NCBI GenBank assembly: GCA_003561145.1
Contig: PWXL01000255.1
Span: forward strand, 1-6,575
Length of the DNA stretch: 6,575 bases
From: Candidatus Atribacteria bacterium
GTDB taxonomy: Bacteria > Atribacterota > Atribacteria > Atribacterales > Atribacteraceae
Direction of reading: 5' to 3'
The notes under the pieces are model-generated. The model was not told the DNA's origin and did no database searches. It worked only from the letters and a program-made list of their open reading frames with translations. Of this stretch, positions 1-4,763 are shown piece after piece; within the stretch, counting starts at the first letter, position 1; every line of letters begins with the position of its first letter. Position numbers and translations under genes: made by a program.

Positions 1-581
1 CCGATGGTTTCATCACCAAACCGGTGAATAAACACCTGGTCTTTCTTTCTGTGAAGGCTCATTTGGACAACAATCGCAGAGGAACCGCAAAGACGAAAGG
101 CCGTTCAGAGGTACGCGGTGGAGGAAGGAAACCCTGGCGCCAGAAGGGTACAGGACGCTCCAGGCAGGGAACCATACGCTCCCCGTTGTGGAAAGGCGGA
201 GGAGTGGTTTTTGGTCCCCGTCCTCGTTCCTATTCCCATTCCCTTCCACAGAAAGAAAGACATGCTGCCATGCGGAATGTGCTGAGCATGAAATTATCCG
301 AAAGCGCCTTGGTGGTGGTCGAGGAATTCGCCTTACCCGAAAACCGAACCCGGGAGGCAGTGCTTTTTATAAAGGGCATGAAGCTTCCTGAGGGCAAGAG
401 CGTGCTGTTCATTACACAGGATACCTCAGAGGAGCTGTATCGTGCTTTTGCCAATATTCCGAGGGTGCGAATGACTTCATTGAACGAATTGTGTACCTAC
501 GACCTTCTGAAATATGAACTGGTGGTTTTTGAAAAAGAAGCCCTGAAAACACTCCAGGGGGTGCTCTGGAATGGATCATGA
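1..581 (+). CDS. rplD: 50S ribosomal protein L4 (uL4), 5'-truncated by window edge
   Basis: Large-subunit protein that binds 23S rRNA and sends a loop into the peptide exit tunnel. The open frame starts at base 3 without an upstream stop, so the gene enters from outside the window. A GTG at 24 is in frame but is internal: compared with the Bacillus subtilis protein only about 20 N-terminal residues are missing, and 192 are visible. The family block RSEVRGGGRKPWRQKGTG is present, followed by QGTIRSP and GGGVVFGPRPRSYS, which form the basic tunnel loop; the rest is the globular domain. The stop TGA at 579-581 lies inside rplW, an 11-base overlap, and the rplW ribosome binding site is also within this gene. 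In Escherichia coli L4 represses its own operon through the S10 leader. That leader would be upstream and is not visible here, so no such control can be claimed. Confidence 0.97.
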   Translation, partial: DGFITKPVNKHLVFLSVKAHLDNNRRGTAKTKGRSEVRGGGRKPWRQKGTGRSRQGTIRSPLWKGGGVVFGPRPRSYSHSLPQKERHAAMRNVLSMKLSESALVVVEEFALPENRTREAVLFIKGMKLPEGKSVLFITQDTSEELYRAFANIPRVRMTSLNELCTYDLLKYELVVFEKEALKTLQGVLWNGS

Positions 582-858
582 ACGCGAAGTGCTCATCCGT
601 CCGGTGATATCTGAAAAGGCGGTCGCTCATCGTAAAGAGAATAAATACGTCTTCAAAGTGGACAGCCGCACTACCAAGAACGAGGTGAAAAAAGCGGTAC
701 AGGGAATGTTTGGTGTCACCGTCGTGCAGGTCAACATGATTAAAATGCCTGCCAAGAATAAGAGGCTGGGACGTTTTGAAGGGATGACACATTCCTGGAA
801 GAAAGCCATTGTCCAGTTAAAGCCGGGCGACAAGATAAAGGCCTTTGACATCACCTGA
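571..858 (+). CDS. rplW: 50S ribosomal protein L23 (uL23)
   Basis: Large-subunit protein at the mouth of the exit tunnel; in bacteria it is the main docking site for trigger factor and is near the signal recognition particle. It has 95 residues, the usual bacterial length. Recognisable blocks are LIRPVISEKA near the N terminus (residues 8-17), KYVFKVDSRTTKNEVKKAV (25-43), and the late KRLGRFEGMTHSWKKAIV (64-81), which contains the rRNA-binding loop. The ATG at 571 overlaps the end of rplD by 11 bases and has AGGGGGTG at 556-563, 7 bases upstream, so translation is probably coupled to L4. The next gene, rplB, starts 21 bases after the stop. Nothing is odd apart from the overlap. Confidence 0.97.
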   Translation: MDHEREVLIRPVISEKAVAHRKENKYVFKVDSRTTKNEVKKAVQGMFGVTVVQVNMIKMPAKNKRLGRFEGMTHSWKKAIVQLKPGDKIKAFDIT

Positions 859-879
859 GGAGAGAAAGGGAGATTTGAA

Positions 880-1704
880 ATGGCAGGTATTCGAGAATTT
901 AAACCGGTGACCCCGAGCAGAAGGCACATGACCGGGCCAAAGTTCGAAAATATATACCGGGGAAAACCGGAAAAATCACTGTTGGAACCATTAAAAAAGA
1001 AGGCCGGCAGGGACAGCAAGGGTCATATTGCGATGCGTCATAAGGGAGGGGGGCATAAAAGGCGGTACCGGGTTATCGACTTCAAGCGTGACAAAAGAGG
1101 TGTGCCTGCGGTGGTTGACCGAATAGAATATGATCCTAACCGCTCGGCCCGGATAGCCTTGTTACAGTATGCAGATGGAGAAAAAAGGTATATCCTTGCT
1201 CCATTGAAGGTGGCACCTGGAGATAGACTTATGGCAGGAGATAAGGCGGATATCCGTCCGGGAAATGCCCTTCCGATAAGAAATATCCCCCTGGGAACAA
1301 TCATTCATAATGTTGAACTGAAAAAGGGAAAGGGAGGACAGATTGCCCGTTCCGCCGGTGCCTATGCCCAACTCATGGCCAAAGAGAACCAGGAAGCGCA
1401 AATCCGCCTGGCTTCAGGTGAAGTGCGTATCGTACACCTTGACTGTATGGCAACTATAGGTCAGATAGGTAATGTTGATCATGAAAATGTTACTGTAGGC
1501 AAAGCCGGACGAAAACGTTGGAAAGGCATACGGCCGACTGTGCGGGGGAATGCCATGAACCCGATTGATCATCCTCACGGAGGAGGAGAAGGGCATTCTC
1601 ACGGCGGCCGCCATCCTGTAACACCCTGGGGGGTTCCTACCAAAGGGTATAAAACCCGGCGTAACAAAAAAACAGACAAATGGATTGTCAGAAAAAGGAA
1701 ATAA
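880..1704 (+). CDS. rplB: 50S ribosomal protein L2 (uL2)
   Basis: One of the largest and most conserved large-subunit proteins. It binds 23S rRNA next to the peptidyl transferase centre and helps join the subunits. The frame gives 274 residues, the normal length. The N-terminal part has EKSLLEPLKKKAGR (31-44) and the RHKGGGHKRRYRVIDFKRD block (53-71). The middle OB/SH3-like part has YADGEKRYILAP (97-108). The C-terminal part has NPIDHPHGGGEG (227-238), the histidine-rich loop that reaches toward the catalytic centre. The ATG at 880 follows AAGGGAG (866-872) at 7 bases. The C-terminal text GGRHPVTPWGVPTKGYKTR (242-260) differs from the loop I remember for most Bacillota (APIGRKSP-like) and is closer to proteobacterial L2; this is a from-memory comparison. 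It sits 18 bases before rpsS. Confidence 0.98.
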   Translation: MAGIREFKPVTPSRRHMTGPKFENIYRGKPEKSLLEPLKKKAGRDSKGHIAMRHKGGGHKRRYRVIDFKRDKRGVPAVVDRIEYDPNRSARIALLQYADGEKRYILAPLKVAPGDRLMAGDKADIRPGNALPIRNIPLGTIIHNVELKKGKGGQIARSAGAYAQLMAKENQEAQIRLASGEVRIVHLDCMATIGQIGNVDHENVTVGKAGRKRWKGIRPTVRGNAMNPIDHPHGGGEGHSHGGRHPVTPWGVPTKGYKTRRNKKTDKWIVRKRK

Positions 1705-1722
1705 AGCAAGGAGGAAGCGTAC

Positions 1723-2007
1723 GTGTCTCGTTCTTCCAAGAAAGGCCCATTTATAGAACCAAAATTAAGGAAACGCGTAGAGGAAATGAATACCCGCAAT
1801 GAAAAAAGGGTTGTGAAAACCTGGTCGCGCGCCAGCGTTATAACTCCAGACATGGTCGGGCACACTATAGCCGTCCACAATGGGAAAAAACATGTGCCGG
1901 TATATATAACCGAGCAGATGGTCGGGCACAAAATGGGAGAATTTGCTCCTACCCGTAATTACAGGGGACATGGACACCCGACGGAGCGCTCAAGCTCATT
2001 GAAGTAG
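1723..2007 (+). CDS. rpsS: 30S ribosomal protein S19 (uS19), GTG start
   Basis: Small-subunit head protein that lies with S13 near the A-site tRNA and the inter-subunit bridges. It has 94 residues. Diagnostic segments are SKKGPF at residues 5-10, KTWSRAS (32-38), GHTIAVHNGKKHVPVYIT (46-63) and MVGHKMGEFAPTR.YRGH near the C terminus. I chose the GTG at 1723 because it gives the canonical N terminus (MSRSSKKGPF) and has a near-perfect AAGGAGG at 1708-1714, 8 bases upstream; no ATG gives a full-length protein. The C-terminal tail, GHPTERSSSLK, is unlike the short KKTRR-type tail of typical Bacilli. The gene follows rplB by 18 bases and precedes rplV by 16. Confidence 0.97.
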   Translation: MSRSSKKGPFIEPKLRKRVEEMNTRNEKRVVKTWSRASVITPDMVGHTIAVHNGKKHVPVYITEQMVGHKMGEFAPTRNYRGHGHPTERSSSLK

Positions 2008-2009
2008 GC

Positions 2010-2017
2010 GGAGGTGA
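2010..2017 (+). promoter_or_regulatory. Ribosome binding site deciding the TTG start of rplV
   Basis: GGAGGTGA is an almost full complement of the 16S rRNA 3' end. It lies 6 bases before TTG at 2024 but 12 bases before the next in-frame candidate, GTG at 2030. The spacing favours the TTG, which also yields the usual MEVKA-type N terminus. Confidence 0.85.
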
Positions 2018-2023
2018 ACACGG

Positions 2024-2368
2024 TTGGAAGTGAAGGCAACTGCCAAATATGTCAGAATATCTCCCCGCAAGGCACGGCAAGCGGTGGATCTCATCAGGGG
2101 GAAAATGGCTGCAGAAGCGATCAACACCCTGAAGTTCCTTCCCAACAAGTCCGCCCGTATTGTGGGAAATGTTGTGAAATCGGCCATGGCAAATGCTGAA
2201 AATAACTTGAACCTTGATATCGATAGCCTGGTCATTTCACAGGCCTACGTGAACCAGGGGCCGACAATGAAGAGAGTGCGTCCCCGCGCCATGGGGAGGG
2301 CCTTTTTGATACGGAAAAGAAGCTCTCATATTACGGTTGCGGTATCAGATACGAGGGAGGGAAGGTAA
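2024..2368 (+). CDS. rplV: 50S ribosomal protein L22 (uL22), TTG start
   Basis: Large-subunit protein whose long beta hairpin lines the exit tunnel opposite L4. It has 114 residues, normal for the family. The N terminus carries KYVRISPRKARQAVDLIRGK (8-27), the family signature. The hairpin runs through GPTMKRVRPRAMGRAFLIRK (79-98) and is followed by SSHITVAVSD. Residues 82-84 are MKR, the same triplet whose deletion in Escherichia coli L22 gives erythromycin resistance, so the loop is intact and has the sensitive-type length. The TTG start is supported by the adjacent ribosome binding site; GTG at 2030 is the alternative and would remove two residues. The TAA stop abuts the TTG of rpsC with no base between them, which suggests coupled translation. 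Confidence 0.97.
   Translation: MEVKATAKYVRISPRKARQAVDLIRGKMAAEAINTLKFLPNKSARIVGNVVKSAMANAENNLNLDIDSLVISQAYVNQGPTMKRVRPRAMGRAFLIRKRSSHITVAVSDTREGR
2355..2360 (+). promoter_or_regulatory. Ribosome binding site for the TTG start of rpsC
   Basis: GGGAGG, within the purine run GAGGGAGGGAAGG at the end of rplV, lies 8 bases before the TTG at 2369. It supports a TTG start placed directly after the rplV stop codon, since no ATG or GTG would give the conserved N terminus. Confidence 0.75.
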
Positions 2369-3046
2369 TTGGGACATAAAGTAAACCCGATCGGATTAAG
2401 GCTCGGTATCGTAAAAGACTGGCAATCACGCTGGTATGCAGAAGATGATTATCCAAAGCTTTTGGCAGAGGACTTAAAAATCCGGGAGCACATAAAAGGG
2501 AAACTTTTCCGTGCGGGGATCACCAGTGTCGAGATTGAACGCTTGGCAAACCAGCTGAAAATAATCATCCGCACTTCCCGTCCCGGAATCGTGATCGGCC
2601 GCAAAGGGTCGGAAGTTGAAAAGTTACGCGAGGAAATCCAGGAAATGACCGGAAACCGGAACATCCAGATATCTGTGGATGAAATCAAGGTTCCGGAGAC
2701 TGACGCGCAGCTGATTGCGGAAAACGTCGCTTTTCAGCTCACTCGGCGCGTTTCCTATCGCCGTGCCATGAAGCAGGCGATTAACCGCGCATTACGCATG
2801 GGAGCGAAGGGTATCAAGATCTGTTCCGCCGGCAGGCTGGGCGGAGCGGAAATCGCACGCACCGAGTGGTATCGGGAAGGCCGTCTTCCCCTTCATACGC
2901 TGCGTGCGGATATTGATTACGGGTTTGCCGAAGCAAACACGACTTATGGAAAAATCGGAGTGAAGGCCTGGGTTTTCAAGGGAGAAGTGATATCCCCGGG
3001 GAAAGTGCTGGAGGAGTCACCCACCAAGGCAGCTCCCTCATCCTGA
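2369..3046 (+). CDS. rpsC: 30S ribosomal protein S3 (uS3), TTG start
   Basis: Small-subunit head protein at the mRNA entry channel; with S4 and S5 it forms the ribosomal mRNA helicase. It has 225 residues. The N terminus MGHKVNPIGLRLGI is the family signature and fixes TTG at 2369 as the start. A KH RNA-binding domain covers roughly residues 38-106 with its GRKG loop at 77-80 (in RPGIVIGRKGSEVEKL). The C-terminal domain has GRLGGAEIARTEWYREGR (155-172) and HTLRADIDYGFAEANTTYGK (176-195). Arg131, Arg132 and Lys135, which correspond in number to the residues tied to helicase activity in Escherichia coli S3, are all present. The gene abuts rplV and is followed 19 bases later by rplP. The tail after residue 211 is short and not conserved. 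Confidence 0.98.
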   Translation: MGHKVNPIGLRLGIVKDWQSRWYAEDDYPKLLAEDLKIREHIKGKLFRAGITSVEIERLANQLKIIIRTSRPGIVIGRKGSEVEKLREEIQEMTGNRNIQISVDEIKVPETDAQLIAENVAFQLTRRVSYRRAMKQAINRALRMGAKGIKICSAGRLGGAEIARTEWYREGRLPLHTLRADIDYGFAEANTTYGKIGVKAWVFKGEVISPGKVLEESPTKAAPSS

Positions 3047-3065
3047 AGGAAGGAGTTCGGCAGTT

Positions 3066-3482
3066 ATGTTGATCCCGAAACGGGTGAAATACAGAAAACA
3101 ACAAAGGGGACGGCGTAAAGGGATGTGTTTCCGCGGAAACTCCGTGGCTTTTGGAGACTTCGGGCTACAAGCGCTGGAAGCAGCCTGGGTGACGAATCCT
3201 CAAATTGAGTCGGCCAGGGTCACCATCTCCCGCCGTATCAAAAAAGGGAAAATATGGATTCGTATCTTTCCTGATAAACCTTTTACAAAAAAACCGACTG
3301 AAACTCGTATGGGTAAAGGCAAAGGGCCGGTTGAAGGATGGGTAGCCGTGGTCAAACCCGGCCGTATTCTCTTCGAAATTGCAGGCATGGATAGGGGTAT
3401 GGCCCATGAAGCTTTGAGGCTGGCTTCATACAAACTTCCCATCAAGACCCGTGTTGTGGAGAGAACACTGGAGCAGAGGTGA
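3066..3482 (+). CDS. rplP: 50S ribosomal protein L16 (uL16)
   Basis: Large-subunit protein beside the A-site tRNA elbow, needed for late assembly and tRNA accommodation. It has 138 residues, within the usual range. MLIPKRVKYRKQQRG at the start, VAFGDFGLQALEAAWVTN (27-44), IWIRIFPDKPFTKKP (63-77) and ETRMGKGKG (79-87) identify it. Arg81 lies in the loop near the peptidyl transferase centre, at the position hydroxylated in Escherichia coli. The ATG at 3066 follows AAGGAG (3050-3055) at 10 bases and is the only start giving the canonical N terminus. Residues 17-26 (RKGMCFRGNS) replace the KMRGRAKGG-type stretch usual in Bacillota, and the turn at 58-62 seems one residue short. The TGA stop overlaps the rpmC ribosome binding site. 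Confidence 0.97.
   Translation: MLIPKRVKYRKQQRGRRKGMCFRGNSVAFGDFGLQALEAAWVTNPQIESARVTISRRIKKGKIWIRIFPDKPFTKKPTETRMGKGKGPVEGWVAVVKPGRILFEIAGMDRGMAHEALRLASYKLPIKTRVVERTLEQR
3475..3482 (+). promoter_or_regulatory. Ribosome binding site deciding the ATG start of rpmC
   Basis: AGAGGTGA spans the end of rplP and lies 5 bases before ATG at 3488. A GTG at 3479 is inside this motif and would need a weaker site further upstream, so the ATG is preferred. The site includes the rplP stop, fitting translational coupling. Confidence 0.8.
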
Positions 3483-3487
3483 GCACG

Positions 3488-3700
3488 ATGAAAGCTTATG
3501 ATGTTCGGAATATGACCGAGATCGAGTTACACAAGAAGTTGAAAGATTATCGAAGTGAGTTGTTCAACCTTCGGTTTCAGTCCATCACGGGGCAGCTCGG
3601 AAATCCGAAAAGGATCAGCCTGGTGAAAAAAGACATTGCCCGTATTAAAACAATACTGCGGGAAAAAGAATTGAGCGGCCATAGCGAGGAGGTTGGTTGA
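3488..3700 (+). CDS. rpmC: 50S ribosomal protein L29 (uL29)
   Basis: Small two-helix protein next to L23 at the exit tunnel, close to the signal recognition particle and trigger factor sites. With ATG at 3488 it has 70 residues. Family features are an N-terminal MKAYDVRNMTEIEL, the core ELFNLRFQ (24-31), TGQLGNP (34-40), and the long basic helix VKKDIARIKTILREKEL. The start at 3488 matches the usual MKA.E.R beginning and the AGAGGTGA site just upstream. A GTG at 3479 in the same frame would add three residues (MST) and make a 4-base overlap with rplP; it is less likely. The stop is 2 bases before rpsQ. Confidence 0.95.
   Translation: MKAYDVRNMTEIELHKKLKDYRSELFNLRFQSITGQLGNPKRISLVKKDIARIKTILREKELSGHSEEVG
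3687..3693 (+). promoter_or_regulatory. Ribosome binding site deciding the ATG start of rpsQ
   Basis: AGGAGGT within the last codons of rpmC is 9 bases before ATG at 3703 but only 3 bases before an in-frame TTG at 3697, which is too close. It therefore supports ATG at 3703. Confidence 0.8.
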
Positions 3701-3702
3701 TC

Positions 3703-3993
3703 ATGGCGACCCGGAAAAGGCTGACCGGCGAGGTGCTCAGAAACTCGATGGATAAAACTGTTGTTGTTCGTACCATCAGGATTTCAGAGGATCCGCTGTA
3801 CCAGAAAAAACTGAGAAGGCATAAAAATTACCACGCGCACGATGAAAACAATTCCTGCCAGGTTGGAGACCGGGTGATCATAGAAGAAACCCGTCCCCTC
3901 AGCAGGATGAAGCGATGGAAAGTAGTGGAGGTAGTGAGGAAAGCCCTTGTGGAGGGAGGCGGCGAGCTTGATTCAGCCCAGAACAATGCTTGA
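3703..3993 (+). CDS. rpsQ: 30S ribosomal protein S17 (uS17) with extended C terminus
   Basis: Primary 16S rRNA-binding protein of the small-subunit body, with an OB-fold. It has 96 residues. Identifying segments are LTGEVLRNSMDKTVVV (7-22), the motif KNYHAHDENNSCQVGDRVII (41-60) and ETRPLSRMKRWKVVEVV (62-78). The conserved domain ends near Val83. About 13 further residues, rich in glycine and polar residues (EGGGELDSAQNNA), go beyond the 87-residue Bacillus protein. That tail is encoded by the same bases that hold the rplN ribosome binding site and the first nine codons of rplN, so it may exist because of the overlap and not for its own function. In E. coli rpsQ is the last gene of the S10 operon; here it runs straight into rplN. 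Confidence 0.96.
   Translation: MATRKRLTGEVLRNSMDKTVVVRTIRISEDPLYQKKLRRHKNYHAHDENNSCQVGDRVIIEETRPLSRMKRWKVVEVVRKALVEGGGELDSAQNNA
3951..3959 (+). promoter_or_regulatory. Ribosome binding site of rplN inside rpsQ
   Basis: GGAGGGAGG, within the rpsQ codons for Val83 to Gly86, lies 8 bases before TTG at 3968. This decides the rplN start: an upstream ATG at 3947 in the same frame would add seven residues not found in the family and would have the site downstream of it. Confidence 0.85.
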
Positions 3994-4336
3994 GGTGGCG
4001 GACAATTCCGGTGCAAAAAGAATAATGTGCATCCGGGTATTGGGAGGGTCGAAGACCCGCTACGCTGGAATCGGGGACGTCATAATCGCCTCTATAAAAG
4101 AAGCGGAGCCGCGAGCCAACGTCAAGAAAGGCGAAGTTGTACGGGCAGTAGTGGTCAGAACGAAAAAAGAAACCGGCAGGCGGGATGGTACCTACATCCG
4201 CTTTGATAATAACGCGGCGGTTCTCATCAATAACCAGAATATTCCACGCGGAACCCGCATCTTCGGACCGGTAGGACGGGAGTTACGGGAACGGCAGTTT
4301 ATGCGTATCGTTTCCCTGGCACCGGAAGTGGTCTAG
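3968..4336 (+). CDS. rplN: 50S ribosomal protein L14 (uL14), TTG start
   Basis: Large-subunit protein on the subunit interface that contacts 16S rRNA (bridge B8), with L19 and L3 as neighbours; it is also the site where the silencing factor RsfS binds. From TTG at 3968 the protein has 122 residues, exactly the family length, and begins MIQPRTMLEVADNSGAK as expected. Further blocks are CIRVLGGS (21-28), YAGIGDVI (32-39), KKGEVVRAVVVRTKKE (53-68), DGTYIRFDNNAAVLI (73-87) and PRGTRIFGPVGRELR (93-107). The first 26 bases overlap the end of rpsQ in another frame. In E. coli rplN is the first gene of the separate spc operon, so the overlap means the two operons are merged here. An ATG at 3947 would make a 129-residue form, but its extra N terminus is not conserved. 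Confidence 0.97.
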   Translation: MIQPRTMLEVADNSGAKRIMCIRVLGGSKTRYAGIGDVIIASIKEAEPRANVKKGEVVRAVVVRTKKETGRRDGTYIRFDNNAAVLINNQNIPRGTRIFGPVGRELRERQFMRIVSLAPEVV

Positions 4337-4341
4337 AGGAG
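4335..4341 (+). promoter_or_regulatory. Ribosome binding site deciding the rplX start
   Basis: AGAGGAG starts within the rplN stop codon. It is 8 bases before ATG at 4350. Two other in-frame starts, GTG at 4341 and ATG at 4344, overlap it or lie too close, so 4350 is chosen. Confidence 0.75.
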
Positions 4342-4349
4342 TGATGATC

Positions 4350-4697
4350 ATGGAAAAAAGCACTGTGAATAAGAAGGTCCCGATTAAAAAGGGAGATACC
4401 GTGGAAGTCGTTCATGGGAAAGACCGGGGGAAGCGCGGAAAGGTACTGACGATATTTCTCCAGGATGAGAAAGCCATCGTTGAAGGGGTGAATATGGTCA
4501 AAAAGCACACCCGCGCTACCCAGGATAACCCGCAGGGAGGCATAATCGAGAAAGAAAACCCCTTGCGTATAACAAACCTTCGCTTGATCTGCCCGCGTTG
4601 CAATAACATAACGCGGGTGAAAAGGGATGCGATGCAAGGATCGAAGTATCGCAACCGTTACTGTAAAAAGTGCCAGGAAATCATTGACAAGACCTGA
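4350..4697 (+). CDS. rplX: 50S ribosomal protein L24 (uL24) with zinc ribbon
   Basis: Assembly-initiating large-subunit protein that binds the 5' region of 23S rRNA and sits near the exit tunnel. From ATG at 4350 it has 115 residues. The KOW motif is in IKKGDTVEVVHGKDRGKRGK (12-31). It is followed by VEGVNMVKKHTR (44-55) and NPQGGIIEKENPL (60-72), both typical. The C-terminal half has two CXXC pairs, Cys81/Cys84 and Cys105/Cys108, so this is the zinc-binding type and not the cysteine-free type. The loop between the pairs (85-104) is rich in Arg, Lys and Asn and lacks the glycines often seen there. The coding bases for residues 81-89 hold a perfect 8-base inverted repeat. rplX follows rplN by 13 bases and is separated from rplE by the largest gap in the window. 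Confidence 0.96.
   Translation: MEKSTVNKKVPIKKGDTVEVVHGKDRGKRGKVLTIFLQDEKAIVEGVNMVKKHTRATQDNPQGGIIEKENPLRITNLRLICPRCNNITRVKRDAMQGSKYRNRYCKKCQEIIDKT
4592..4617 (+). other. Inverted repeat (RNA hairpin candidate) inside rplX
   Basis: CCCGCGTT (4592-4599) and AACGCGGG (4610-4617) are exact reverse complements around a 10-base loop, and G-U pairs could extend the stem on both sides. It lies in the codons of the first zinc-ribbon cysteine pair. No T run follows, so it is not an intrinsic terminator. One or two perfect 8-base repeats with short loops are expected by chance in a sequence of this size, so any function is uncertain. Confidence 0.5.
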
Positions 4698-4711
4698 GAA
4701 TGACCACGTCA

Positions 4712-4747
4712 TTACCGGCTTGCGTCAGTCAGAACCAAGGCCGGTAA
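4712..4747 (+). promoter_or_regulatory. Hairpin in the rplX-rplE gap, upstream of the rplE ribosome binding site
   Basis: The 66-base gap (4698-4763) is the only sizeable intergenic stretch. TTACCGGC (4712-4719) pairs exactly with GCCGGTAA (4740-4747). Past a bulged G at 4739, TTG (4720-4722) can pair with CAA (4736-4738), leaving a 13-base loop. The 3' arm ends one base before the rplE ribosome binding site AGAGGAGGAG. There is no T tract, so it is not a terminator. In Escherichia coli the translational repressor site for S8 lies at this same rplX-rplE junction. A matching role here is a guess, and I cannot see the S8 core motif in it. Confidence 0.5.
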
Positions 4748-4763
4748 GAGGAGGAGTAACAAG

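Noticed and set aside
412..792. Open frame of 126 codons on the - strand opposite rplD and rplW
   Set aside because: It is fully antisense to two certain genes, and no known motif is seen.
1713..1737. Weak pairing of GGAAG (1713-1717) with CTTCC (1733-1737) that could mask the rpsS start
   Set aside because: Only five continuous pairs across a long loop; too weak and too easily found by chance.
2014..2199. Small + strand open frame of 61 codons overlapping rplV in another frame
   Set aside because: The rplV frame explains these bases with a full family match. The GTG at 2014 lies within the ribosome binding site region of rplV and has no binding site of its own.
3947..3967. ATG at 3947 as the start of rplN, giving 129 residues
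   Set aside because: The seven extra residues are not found in the family, and the strong binding site lies downstream of that ATG. TTG at 3968 gives the exact family length.
4684..4714. TTGACA at 4684-4689 as a -35 promoter element before rplE
   Set aside because: It encodes Ile-Asp-Lys at the end of L24, and no reasonable -10 box lies 16-19 bases downstream (the candidates match TATAAT poorly).
4592..4747. Intrinsic terminator at either rplX hairpin
   Set aside because: Neither stem is followed by a T run; the second is followed by the rplE ribosome binding site.
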